Shown: positions 1 to 6,856 of the stretch, piece after piece | Numbering within the stretch: position 1 is the stretch's first letter | How the letters are laid out: each line of letters begins with the position of its first letter | Assembly (NCBI GenBank): GCA_964457405.1 | Contig: CAYWEP010000015.1 | Coordinates: 1 to 20,133 of the forward strand | DNA from: CAYWEP01 sp964457405 | Lineage (GTDB): Bacteria; Patescibacteriota; Microgenomatia; Levybacterales; UBA12049 | Direction of reading: 5' to 3' | Length of the DNA: 20,133 bases | Translations under genes and position numbers: made by a program | Notes under the pieces: generated by a model | Seen by the model: only the letters and a program-made list of their open reading frames with translations | What the model was told of the DNA's origin: nothing | The model's database searches: none

Positions 1-340
1 TATACTCTTTTGGATTGTGTGAGGCGGTAATTTGTATACCGGCATCGTATCCGTAATGGAATACGGAAAAATAGAAAGATGGCGTTGACAGCATGCCAAC
101 ATGTATGACATGTGCACCCATTGCCAGAAGTGTGTCTTTGGCAACGGCAAAAAGCTTTGGGGAGGAAAGGCGCATGTCACGGCCAAGCGCAATAGTGAGT
201 GGCTGTTTTTTTTCGTTGTATAAAAAGGTGTAAATTGCCTGAATAATTGGCTTTAGATTGGTTTCGTTTATTTCTTTAGGATAAATACCGCGTATGTCAT
301 AGGCTTTGAAGATTTTAGGATCAATTTGCATGTGATTCAT
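1..340 (-). CDS. Phosphomannomutase/phosphoglucomutase, N-terminal part (gene runs off left edge)
   Basis: This is the first 113 residues of an alpha-D-phosphohexomutase, which interconverts hexose 1- and 6-phosphates for sugar-nucleotide and envelope synthesis in the cytoplasm. The translation carries the family N-terminus (KIFKAYDIRGIYPKEI, residues 9-24), a GRDMRLSSP stretch (53-61) and the phosphoserine loop TASHNPKEY, whose Ser107 is the catalytic phosphate carrier. The sugar-binding and C-terminal domains lie beyond base 1. The start at 340 is one base from the holA stop, so the two are probably co-translated; an alternative ATG is at 331. There is no clear Shine-Dalgarno site. The family is very likely right; PMM versus PGM specificity cannot be decided from this part. 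Confidence 0.9.
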   Translation of the reverse strand, partial: MNHMQIDPKIFKAYDIRGIYPKEINETNLKPIIQAIYTFLYNEKKQPLTIALGRDMRLSSPKLFAVAKDTLLAMGAHVIHVGMLSTPSFYFSVFHYGYDAGIQITASHNPKEY

Positions 341-341
341 C

Positions 342-1025
342 TTAAAGAGCAATGAGCAGACAGTCAATGGTAGTGGTAAGAGGAGTAGTGGCCGCGCCGG
401 TTTTTGTTTCTCTGTCAATTTTAGAGAGGCGATTATATACGGAAATGAGTTCATTGCTTGAGAATAGTCTGGCCTGTCTTTTAAGTTTGCTTTTTTGCCA
501 CGGTGCTAGTTTTTGTACCTCGTCTATTGGCGCCTCAGTTTCTTTTAAGGCCAAAAGTAAGCGAAATTGCCGAATGAGCATGAAAAAAAGCATTTCGCTA
601 TCTGTCGTTTCAAGAGCACTATGAAAAAGGCTTATTGTATCAGTGTTTTTTGGCTTAATTGCATCAAGAAAACGAAAAAGCTCCTGTGGCAACTTATATA
701 CTTCTACCGCTGCATTTTTCAATTGCTTGAGCACTGGTGGGGTAAGTATTTTTTTCTCCCAAAGGAAAATGTCGTGCTGTTTTCCTTGGTCTGTAAGGTA
801 GGAAGTAATTGCCATCAGCTCCTCACCCTTTTTTTTACTAAAAAGGTCTTCTATATATACTGCTTTTATTTCTGCAAACAAACCGTTTCCCTGTAACGCT
901 TGTGCAAGATCTGTCAAATTGACCTGGTCTCCGCTAAATGACACTTGATTCTGGGCTTTTTCTTTTGCTTTCAGAAACGCGTTTCGAGAAGAAGCAGTAT
1001 CGTCACCGTGGATGAGAGTAAGCAT
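342..1025 (-). CDS. holA: DNA polymerase III subunit delta
   Basis: This is the delta subunit of the clamp loader, which opens the beta sliding clamp and loads it at primed DNA. The 227-residue protein begins MLTLIHGDDTASSRNAF, the degenerate P-loop region of delta, and continues with LQGNGLFAEIKAVYIED (about 44-60), matching the family motif for the first clamp-contacting strand. The C-terminal half (LFHSALETTDSEMLFFMLIRQFRLLLALKE) fits the helical collar domain. It is shorter than the roughly 340 residues of E. coli HolA, as is common in reduced genomes. There is no obvious Shine-Dalgarno before the ATG at 1025. The phosphohexomutase follows after one base. The assignment rests on motif pattern, not on a search. 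Confidence 0.85.
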   Translation of the reverse strand: MLTLIHGDDTASSRNAFLKAKEKAQNQVSFSGDQVNLTDLAQALQGNGLFAEIKAVYIEDLFSKKKGEELMAITSYLTDQGKQHDIFLWEKKILTPPVLKQLKNAAVEVYKLPQELFRFLDAIKPKNTDTISLFHSALETTDSEMLFFMLIRQFRLLLALKETEAPIDEVQKLAPWQKSKLKRQARLFSSNELISVYNRLSKIDRETKTGAATTPLTTTIDCLLIAL

Positions 1026-1058
1026 AGATATATTACTTGACGGTCCTTCTATTCTCTA

Positions 1059-1442
1059 TTATCTACCGTCTAGTTTATTTTTGTATTCCTTAAACAATTT
1101 ATTTGTCAAGTGGCCAATATGTCTTCCCTTACCTCTATGGGGGAGAAGAGAACCGGAAAAATTTTTGGGAATGTGGAGTAGTTCATGGATGAGTATTTTC
1201 TTTTTGGTGTCATCATCCAGCCTGTCGTAGTACCTTGCTAATACTTCAATAACATAGGCTGGTTCTACGCGGAGCGCGTCCTGGAAAATCTTCGGAAAAC
1301 TCCATGTCCTTGCGTACGCCCGTGATTTTGACCCGTGTGTCCGATAGCAGAAGATACGAGAGAGATTAATATGAGGCATATCGAGTATTGCCACAATAGC
1401 TTTGAGGTCGCGTTTTATGTCTGTTGCTTTCTCCCACTCCAT
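1059..1442 (-). CDS. Small HELLH zinc-metallopeptidase-like protein (phage-metallopeptidase type)
   Basis: The 127-residue protein has a zincin signature HELLHIP (His86, Glu87, His90) followed by a His-rich tail with His102, His108 and His111 as candidate third ligands. Upstream are an ARTWSFPKIFQ stretch and a helix leading into the HELLH motif. This layout resembles the putative phage-metallopeptidase family often found in Patescibacteria, whose substrate is unknown. There is no signal peptide, so it is probably cytoplasmic. The ATG at 1442 is preferred over the in-frame GTG at 1460, because an AGGGGG ribosome site sits nine bases before that ATG. It lies between the glycoside hydrolase and holA on the same strand. 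Confidence 0.7.
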   Translation of the reverse strand: MEWEKATDIKRDLKAIVAILDMPHINLSRIFCYRTHGSKSRAYARTWSFPKIFQDALRVEPAYVIEVLARYYDRLDDDTKKKILIHELLHIPKNFSGSLLPHRGKGRHIGHLTNKLFKEYKNKLDGR

Positions 1443-1475
1443 AAAATAGTTCCCCCTCACCTTATAACCCTCTCT

Positions 1476-2639
1476 CTACAATTTCATTATCCAGGAAAAT
1501 GAACTCTGTAAAATATTGGAAACACCTATTTTATCTTTTTTCCCATCCGGATTTTGTGCAAAGTAGACAACAGGTGCGCTTATGGGCGCAGTCTGCTGCT
1601 TTGATGCCGCCTCTGTGCCCAAAACCCGCTCCTCAAGTATTGGGCGTCCTTTTGTCTTTTGCAATTTTTCTATCATGTCATGCTGTTTGGTGGGTGAGTC
1701 ATCACCCTGCAAAAAGGCGAACTGCTTAAATGGTCCGCCTCCTGCCCGGAGAAGAAATGGTGTGACTGCCACAATACCAGGATCAGACCAGAGACTCTCA
1801 AACGCTTCTTTATAATACTCTGCGCGTTTTTCGTCTCCGATACTGTCAGTCCAGCCTGTCTCTGTGATAAATACAGGAAGCGCTTTATTGCTCAGACTTT
1901 GGGCAAGATCTCGTTCATAGCGAAAACTGGCGGCAGATTGGGGCGTATTGCTTGATGGGGGTTGTGAGAACGCGGGATTCGGATATGAGTGACTCGCAAG
2001 TCCATCAATCTGGTTGAAGATTCCCGGCAGAGAATAGTGCATCATCCGCATGTACTCATACTCATTCATATAGAGACCGTTGCTTGGAGCAGCATTATCA
2101 AGTCCGGCGCTTATGATGAAAAATTCATCTGATTTTGACTTAAATACTGATACAGCGTAGCTTAATATCGATCCGTATTCGCTTGGACTTAGGTCTCCAC
2201 CCCACTCATCTGACCGATTTACCTCGTTGAAGACAATAATGTAGCGATTTTTAACAGGCCAGGAGAGGGAATGAAGAAAGTTTGCAAAATCCAATACGTC
2301 TTCTTCCTTTGGTTTTCGCCAGACTTTGGTATTGAAGTAATCTCCCTCAGTCGCAAGCCGTATGATGGGGATAAGTTTGTACTTTTTGCATTCGTCCATG
2401 AATTTTTGCCATTTTACAAGGTCTTTATCTCCTGCCTGAATTGGGATGAGGACATACCCCCACTCACCGCCTGTGCTATTGACAAGTTGGGATGCTTTTT
2501 GGAGTTCTATATCAAAAAGGATATGGATACCAAACTTGTTATTCGGTAATGACAACGGATCGTAGACAGCAGACACTTTTGTCGTCAAAAAAGAGAGGAA
2601 ACCAATAGAAAGTAGGAGAAAGATACTGATTTTTTCCAC
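1476..2639 (-). CDS. Secreted glycoside hydrolase-like protein, clan GH-A TIM barrel
   Basis: The 387-residue protein has an N-terminal signal peptide (hydrophobic residues 5-24, cleavage probably near SAVYD) and a barrel-like domain. Two glutamates sit where retaining clan GH-A enzymes place them: FNEVN (Glu139, acid/base) and ITETGW (Glu260, nucleophile). A SHSYPNP motif at 216-222 also fits this clan. It probably cleaves an extracellular or surface glycan; the substrate cannot be told. After the barrel there is a short low-complexity tail (about 340-387). Translation starts at a GTG (2639) just downstream of a good promoter in the end of ribD, so the mRNA may be almost leaderless. The family assignment rests on motifs only. 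Confidence 0.75.
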   Translation of the reverse strand: MEKISIFLLLSIGFLSFLTTKVSAVYDPLSLPNNKFGIHILFDIELQKASQLVNSTGGEWGYVLIPIQAGDKDLVKWQKFMDECKKYKLIPIIRLATEGDYFNTKVWRKPKEEDVLDFANFLHSLSWPVKNRYIIVFNEVNRSDEWGGDLSPSEYGSILSYAVSVFKSKSDEFFIISAGLDNAAPSNGLYMNEYEYMRMMHYSLPGIFNQIDGLASHSYPNPAFSQPPSSNTPQSAASFRYERDLAQSLSNKALPVFITETGWTDSIGDEKRAEYYKEAFESLWSDPGIVAVTPFLLRAGGGPFKQFAFLQGDDSPTKQHDMIEKLQKTKGRPILEERVLGTEAASKQQTAPISAPVVYFAQNPDGKKDKIGVSNILQSSFSWIMKL

Positions 2640-2645
2640 ATTTTT

Positions 2646-2674
2646 ATTATAGCAGCCTTAGACATACCCGACAA
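2646..2674 (-). promoter_or_regulatory. Promoter for the glycoside hydrolase gene
   Basis: On the minus strand TTGTCG (2674-2669) is followed by a 17-base spacer and a perfect TATAAT (2651-2646). Transcription would begin at or next to the GTG start at 2639, giving a leaderless or near-leaderless message. The site overlaps the ribD 3' end and would free the hydrolase from the FMN riboswitch. Confidence 0.5.
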
Positions 2675-3737
2675 TCAGATAATCGCTATCGAGAGTATAT
2701 TGTTTTGTATCTTTTAATCGTAGAGCCGAGGTGATATTTTTTGCTCCTTTTCCCTGTATGCTTGAAATCGCGGTTTTGCCTCCAATAAGAATTGGTGCAA
2801 GAAAGATATACGCTTTGTCAACGAGTTGCTTGTCAACAAAGTGTCCAAGTGTTTCTCCGCCTCCCTCGACAAGAAGGCTTACTATCTCGCGTTTGTACAA
2901 CTCATCCATGAGACCACGCAGTGAAATAGCTTCGTCAAAGAGTATACACGAAACTTCTTTATTGGCAAGTTGCCGCATTTTTTCATTTTTCGTATTTTTT
3001 GTTGTAACAATTAGCACATTTTTGTCACGAAGTGCTTTTGCACCTAGGGAAATTTTTAATGACGGATCAAGAATTATTCTTAGTGGATCGCGCTTTCCTT
3101 TTTCTCGCACGCCAAGATGGGGGTTGTCTTTTATGACTGTATTAATTCCGACACAAACTGCTTGATATGCTCCTCGCAATTCTCTTGCTCGCTTTCGAGA
3201 TTTTTCATTTGTAATCCATTTGGAGTCGCCTGTGTAAGTAGCAATTTTTCCGTCAAGACTTGCAGCAAATTTGATGATAATAAAGGGGCGTTTTTTTTCA
3301 TGGAAGGTAAAAAACGCTTCGTTGAGCTTCTTCGCTTTTTCTTCCAGAAGACGTTCCATCACTGTAATTCCTGCTTGTCTAAGAATTTTTTTACTTTTTC
3401 CCGCAACTTTGGGATTTGGATCAGTTGTTGCGTAAACAGTGCGTTTTATACCTGCCTTGATAATAGCAGTAACACAGGGAGGAGTCCGTCCAAAGTGCGC
3501 GCAAGGTTCAAGATTGCAGTAAAGCGTTGCACCTTTTATATTTTGCTTTGCTGCATGTATCGCTTCAACTTCGGCGTGTGGAAAGCCAGCCTTGTGATAG
3601 TAGCCCTCTGCAATAATCCTGTCATTTTTTACAATGACAGCACCAACCATGGGATTGGGATTTGTAAAGCCTAGACCTTTTTTTGCAAGCTTTAATGCGT
3701 GCTCCATGAAGAATGCATCGGAGTGTTTTTGTTGCAT
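2658..3737 (-). CDS. ribD: Bifunctional riboflavin deaminase/reductase RibD
   Basis: RibD deaminates 2,5-diamino-6-ribosylamino-4(3H)-pyrimidinone 5'-phosphate and then reduces the ribosyl side chain with NADPH, the second and third steps of riboflavin synthesis. The 359-residue length fits the two-domain family. The N-terminal cytidine-deaminase-type domain has HAEVEAI (His54 zinc ligand, Glu56 proton shuttle) and PCAHFGRTPPC (Cys79 and Cys88 zinc ligands). The reductase domain follows from about residue 150 with KFAASLDGKIA, SKWITNE and the nucleotide-binding VEGGGETLG. It is the last rib gene of the operon, and its ATG is one base from the ribBA stop. Confidence 0.97.
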   Translation of the reverse strand: MQQKHSDAFFMEHALKLAKKGLGFTNPNPMVGAVIVKNDRIIAEGYYHKAGFPHAEVEAIHAAKQNIKGATLYCNLEPCAHFGRTPPCVTAIIKAGIKRTVYATTDPNPKVAGKSKKILRQAGITVMERLLEEKAKKLNEAFFTFHEKKRPFIIIKFAASLDGKIATYTGDSKWITNEKSRKRARELRGAYQAVCVGINTVIKDNPHLGVREKGKRDPLRIILDPSLKISLGAKALRDKNVLIVTTKNTKNEKMRQLANKEVSCILFDEAISLRGLMDELYKREIVSLLVEGGGETLGHFVDKQLVDKAYIFLAPILIGGKTAISSIQGKGAKNITSALRLKDTKQYTLDSDYLIVGYV

Positions 3738-3738
3738 A

Positions 3739-4965
3739 TTAGATATGGTGTAGAATGTGGCCTAGTTTTTGTTTTTTTACTTGAAGGTATTTTTTGTTTT
3801 CTGGGCGCGTACGTGTTTCCAAGGGTTGGGAGCCTACAACATTTACGCCATATTTTGTAATCTGTCTCATTTTTTCGGGATTATTGGTCAAAAGAATGAC
3901 TGATGCGACTTTAAGGTCTTGTAAGATATCTGCCGCAATCTCGTAATCTCTTGCATCAATCGGTAGCCCAAGCTTTATATTCGCCTCAACAGTATCCAGA
4001 CCTTTTTCCTGAAGCGCATAGGCTTTTATTTTATTTGTGAGACCTATACCTCTTCCTTCTTGATTGAGATACATGAGAATCCCTTGTTTTTTGCTGCTTA
4101 AGATTTGTAAACTTTTTTGCAGCTGGGCGTAGCAGTCGCACTTGAGTGAATGAAAGGTATCGCCAGTAATGCATTGGGAATGGATGCGTGTGAGCACTGG
4201 TTGTGACAGGCGTTTTCCCATCTGTAATACGACATGCTCGCGGTTATCAAGGAGTGATTTATATACGTATAATTGAAACGCTCCATATTCTGTCGGCAGT
4301 TTGGCAGATGCGGCTCTTGTAGTACTTCTGTACAGAGATGGTTGTTTTGATTTTTCTTTTACGTAGGAAATGAGGTCTGAAATAGATACGATTTTTATCT
4401 TGTTTTTTTTAGAGAATGCTTTTAACTCTTTTAATTTCATCGGTTCGCCGCTCTCATTCAGTAGTTCGCATAGTGCGCCGCTTCCCGAATACCCGGCAAG
4501 CTCGCATAATGCAGCTGTGGCTTCGGTGTGACCGGCTCGTTCTAAAACGCCGCCGTCTCTGGCAAGAAGAGGGAAGATATGTCCTGGTCTCACAAGGTCT
4601 GAGGGTTTGGCTTTTTTGCGTGCTAAGATTCTGATGGTTTTGGCTCGGTCGGCTGAGGAGATGCCAAATGACGTTACGGTGTATGCATCTACGGTAACTG
4701 TAAATTGAACGCCTGTTTTCTCGCTATTCTGAATTTTTGGTACCATTAAGGGAAGATCAAGCCTCGTCGCTTGTGTTTTCATCAGTGCGACACAGATCAT
4801 GCCGCGGCAGTTATTCAGGAGAAACGAAATTTTTTTAGAATTTGCAAGCTCTGCAGGGAAGATGATATCTCCTTGATTTTCCCGGTCCGGGCTGTCAACG
4901 ACGATGAGCATTCTGCCTTTTTTCAATTCCGATATAGCCTCTGGTATGGAGCAAAAAGGTGTCAC
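3739..4965 (-). CDS. ribBA: Bifunctional DHBP synthase / GTP cyclohydrolase II RibBA
   Basis: One 408-residue protein makes both riboflavin precursors: 3,4-dihydroxy-2-butanone 4-phosphate from ribulose 5-phosphate, and the pyrimidine from GTP. The N-terminal half has DRENQGD (27-33), RPGHIFPL (126-133), the metal-ligand motif AGHTEA (His146) and GALCELLNE (Glu167). The C-terminal half has the cyclohydrolase zinc site CITGDTFHSLKCDC (Cys265, Cys276, Cys278), EGRGIGL (303-309) and LLTNNPEKM. Gln31 replaces the usual second Glu of DRENEGD, which is odd for an active synthase. The start is a GTG at 4965 overlapping the ribH TGA (GTGA), so translation is coupled. Confidence 0.96.
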   Translation of the reverse strand: MTPFCSIPEAISELKKGRMLIVVDSPDRENQGDIIFPAELANSKKISFLLNNCRGMICVALMKTQATRLDLPLMVPKIQNSEKTGVQFTVTVDAYTVTSFGISSADRAKTIRILARKKAKPSDLVRPGHIFPLLARDGGVLERAGHTEATAALCELAGYSGSGALCELLNESGEPMKLKELKAFSKKNKIKIVSISDLISYVKEKSKQPSLYRSTTRAASAKLPTEYGAFQLYVYKSLLDNREHVVLQMGKRLSQPVLTRIHSQCITGDTFHSLKCDCYAQLQKSLQILSSKKQGILMYLNQEGRGIGLTNKIKAYALQEKGLDTVEANIKLGLPIDARDYEIAADILQDLKVASVILLTNNPEKMRQITKYGVNVVGSQPLETRTRPENKKYLQVKKQKLGHILHHI

Positions 4966-5405
4966 AATGTTTTTAGGAGTCCGATCATTTTTAACGCAGT
5001 TAATGCTCCCTCAACGCCACGATTATCCTCAGTTCCGCGGCTTCGATCGAACGCATCTTTAGGGTCAAAGACACAAAGAACTTCAAAGATTACAGGAATT
5101 TCGTATTCGTAGGAAACATGCATGCAGCCACGAACAACTTCATTTGAAACTTGCTCGAAATGGTATGTTTTTCCTTTAAACACTGCGCCAAAAGCAATAA
5201 TCGCATTATATTTCTTCTGTTTCGCTAGTTTTTTTGCAACCAGCGGAATTTCTAGCGCTCCTGGTACACGAAAAACAGCAATCTGATTGTTTGTTAAGCC
5301 GTTTTTTACCAAGGTACGAACGCAATGTATAGTGAGGTTTTTTGTTACCTCCGGGCGATAGGAACTACTGACAATAGCTATAGAAATTCCCCCACTTTTT
5401 TTCAT
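4962..5405 (-). CDS. ribH: 6,7-dimethyl-8-ribityllumazine synthase RibH
   Basis: RibH condenses the RibBA butanone phosphate with the RibD product to form lumazine, the substrate of RibE. The 147-residue size is normal for the subunit of this pentameric or icosahedral enzyme. Visible landmarks are SSYRPEV near the start, VPGALEIPLVAKKLA (the substrate-binding PGAxE(I/L)P loop), and FGAVFKGKTYHFEQVSNEVVRG with the catalytic His. The usual GVLTxxxxEQA segment has diverged to FEVLCVFDPKDAFDRS. The ATG at 5405 overlaps the ribE TGA (ATGA), and the stop overlaps the ribBA start. Confidence 0.94.
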   Translation of the reverse strand: MKKSGGISIAIVSSSYRPEVTKNLTIHCVRTLVKNGLTNNQIAVFRVPGALEIPLVAKKLAKQKKYNAIIAFGAVFKGKTYHFEQVSNEVVRGCMHVSYEYEIPVIFEVLCVFDPKDAFDRSRGTEDNRGVEGALTALKMIGLLKTL

Positions 5406-5995
5406 ATAGTTTTTTTCGCTTGTTTTAGAAACTTTAGAAGATATTTTCCTAGCATATCTGTCTCAATGTTAACGAGATCATTGATTTTTGCGTTGTACAG
5501 CATGGTATTTGTAAATGTGTAGGGAATAATACCGACCGTGAACGTGGTTTTGGTAACAGAGATAATCGTTAAGGAAATGCCGTTTACTGCTACTGAGCCT
5601 TTTTCTATCATAAAGCTGGTTAGTTTTTTATGTGTTTTGAATTTAAAAACCCAGCTATTCTTTTTTTTCTCAATTTTTACAATCTTTGCTACTCCGTCCA
5701 CGTGACCCTGTGCAATATGCCCTTCGAACCTACCATTTGCCGCCATAGGAAGCTCGAGGTTGACCACGTCATGTGGAGAAAGTTTTGACATAGCTGTTTT
5801 TTTCCATGTTTCGGGCATAATATCGACTCGAAAACTTGAATCGCTTTTTGATGTTATCGTAAGACAAATGCCATTGACAGCAACGCTTGAGCCCTTTTTT
5901 AGCACGTTGGCAAAAGATTTAGGTGCGGAGATAAGAATTCCGCTATCTGATTTATCTTTGCATATGCCAAGATGTGTAATGATGCCGGTAAACAT
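5402..5995 (-). CDS. ribE: Riboflavin synthase alpha chain
   Basis: This is the dismutase that turns two lumazines into riboflavin and a recycled pyrimidine. The 197 residues contain the expected tandem lumazine-binding beta-barrels. The first starts MFTGIITHLG and has SVAVNGICLTIT and GHIAQGHVDGVAKI. The second repeats the pattern with KGSVAVNGISLTI. It is the first gene of the rib operon, with the FMN riboswitch and intrinsic terminator directly upstream. An AAGG lies only three bases before the ATG at 5995, a weak and closely spaced ribosome site. Downstream translation is coupled to ribH. Confidence 0.96.
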   Translation of the reverse strand: MFTGIITHLGICKDKSDSGILISAPKSFANVLKKGSSVAVNGICLTITSKSDSSFRVDIMPETWKKTAMSKLSPHDVVNLELPMAANGRFEGHIAQGHVDGVAKIVKIEKKKNSWVFKFKTHKKLTSFMIEKGSVAVNGISLTIISVTKTTFTVGIIPYTFTNTMLYNAKINDLVNIETDMLGKYLLKFLKQAKKTI

Positions 5996-6009
5996 AATCC
6001 TTAACTACG

Positions 6010-6034
6010 AAAAAACCCCGATATTTCGGGGTTT
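6010..6034 (-). terminator. Intrinsic terminator of the rib leader
   Basis: On the minus strand AAACCCCG (6034-6027) pairs with CGGGGTTT (6020-6013) around a six-base loop. A run of six T residues (6015-6010) follows. It ends 14 bases before the ribE start, so it works as the off state of a transcriptional riboswitch. Its 5' arm can alternatively pair with 6302-6312 over 11 bases. Confidence 0.85.
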
Positions 6035-6129
6035 GATAATCGTTAAGCGTTAAAAGGTAATGAAGCCAGTATCTTTTAGCGTAAGGCGTTATTCGTAAAT
6101 ATACTCTAAACGTAACCTCCTCACGATAC

Positions 6130-6150
6130 GGGTTTCGAAACCGTATACCT
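6130..6150 (-). other. Hairpin between riboswitch and terminator
   Basis: ATACGG and CCGTAT, separated by a GTTTCGAAA-type segment that is itself nearly palindromic, form a stable stem-loop in the rib leader between the aptamer (ending about 6165) and the terminator. It may be a spacer or pause element. A GGAGG at about 6116-6120 on the minus strand has no start codon at a useful distance. Confidence 0.45.
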
Positions 6151-6164
6151 TATTACGATTTACT

Positions 6165-6316
6165 ATTCTTTCTTTCATCCCGGCTATACGGTCGGCCCTG
6201 GAGATTCTCCGGATCATTCCGCCAACTGGCGGATCGTGGGCTATACCACCGACTTTGATTTATCCTCCTTCGCGTAAAGCTACGGAAGGACAATGCACAG
6301 AAAACCCCGAAAGAAT
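6165..6316 (-). promoter_or_regulatory. FMN riboswitch (RFN element) controlling the riboflavin operon
   Basis: Read on the minus strand, the region has an eight-base-pair P1 (ATTCTTTC at 6316-6309 with GAAAGAAT at 6172-6165), the J1-2 TCGGGG, the P3 block GTCGGTGGTATAGCCCACGA, and the P5/P6 blocks GATCCGGAGAATCTCCAGG and GGCCGACCGTATAGCCGG then GATGAAAGA. These match the RFN consensus and closely follow the order of the Fusobacterium aptamer. Two arms depart from it. The P2 arm lacks the usual AGGGTGAAATTCCC hairpin and instead has a longer insert folding as a TCCTTC/GAAGGA stem (6266-6290). The P4 arm is a near-perfect TCCGCCA/TGGCGGA palindrome (6218-6233). FMN binding is expected to terminate transcription upstream of ribE. 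Confidence 0.85.
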
Positions 6317-6318
6317 TA

Positions 6319-6348
6319 TTGAATAAAGAATACCAATGGGATTATAAT
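6319..6348 (+). promoter_or_regulatory. Promoter of greA, overlapping the rib promoter
   Basis: TTGAAT (6319-6324), an 18-base spacer and TATAAT (6343-6348) point to transcription from about 6355, leaving a short leader of about 18 bases to the greA ATG. The -10 box is inside the palindrome GATTATAATC, which is also the spacer of the opposing rib promoter. Confidence 0.55.
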
Positions 6349-6355
6349 CTGTCAA
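6327..6355 (-). promoter_or_regulatory. Promoter of the riboflavin operon
   Basis: The minus strand has a perfect -35 TTGACA (6355-6350), a 17-base spacer and TATTCT (6332-6327). The predicted start of transcription, about 6320, lies just before the P1 stem of the FMN riboswitch. This is the best sigma-70-like promoter in the window. Confidence 0.75.
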
Positions 6356-6372
6356 TACTGTAAAATATATTA

Positions 6373-6843
6373 ATGAGCGTGACAAAAAGCATTCGTTCCA
6401 TATCTTTTACAAAAGAAGGCTATGAGGCGGTAAAAAATAAACATCAGTCGCTGCAAGCGAATCGAAAATTGGCTGTTGAAGATTTAAAAAAAGCAAGAGA
6501 GTTAGGTGATTTAAGTGAAAATGGATGGTATAAAGCGGCAAAGTTTAAACTCGGGTTTATTGACCGGCAGCTTCGCGAATTAAAACATCAGATTCAGTAT
6601 GGAAGAGTTAGTGGCAATAAGACATCGGGTGTAGTGAATATTGGTAATACTGTTGTTCTGACAAGTAACGGAAAAGAAGATATATACAACATTGTTGGCG
6701 AATACGAGGGCAATCCAGGAGAGAGGAAACTTTCAAGTGTTTCTCCTCTGGGGCGATCATTGATCGGGAAAAAAGTTGGAGACACTATCGAGATCTCGGC
6801 TCCCGGGGGTACGAGCTCATACACGATTTTAAAAATCATATAA
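6373..6843 (+). CDS. greA: Transcription elongation factor GreA
   Basis: GreA rescues backtracked RNA polymerase by stimulating cleavage of the nascent RNA. The 156-residue protein has the normal two-domain layout. An N-terminal coiled coil (about residues 13-80) carries the tip motif GDLSEN with the acidic residues Asp46 and Glu49 that reach the polymerase active site. A C-terminal FKBP-like domain follows, with GNTVVLTS and SPLGRSLIGKKVGDTIEI. The usual Ala-Glu-Tyr after GDLSEN is Gly-Trp-Tyr here. There is no clear Shine-Dalgarno; the ATG lies about 18 bases from the predicted transcription start. It is transcribed divergently from the rib operon. Confidence 0.95.
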   Translation: MSVTKSIRSISFTKEGYEAVKNKHQSLQANRKLAVEDLKKARELGDLSENGWYKAAKFKLGFIDRQLRELKHQIQYGRVSGNKTSGVVNIGNTVVLTSNGKEDIYNIVGEYEGNPGERKLSSVSPLGRSLIGKKVGDTIEISAPGGTSSYTILKII

Positions 6844-6856
6844 TTATTTACTACAT

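Noticed and set aside
3117..3674. A 185-codon plus-strand open frame opposite ribD
   Set aside because: It lies wholly antisense to a conserved enzyme gene, has no family pattern and no ribosome site; it is a shadow of ribD.
6100..6125. Strong GGAGG on the minus strand in the rib leader, possible leader peptide
   Set aside because: No ATG, GTG or TTG with an open frame follows at a usable spacing.
6125..6150. GGTTTCGAAACC resembling a tRNA T-loop
   Set aside because: No acceptor, D or anticodon arms can be built around it; it is a simple leader hairpin.
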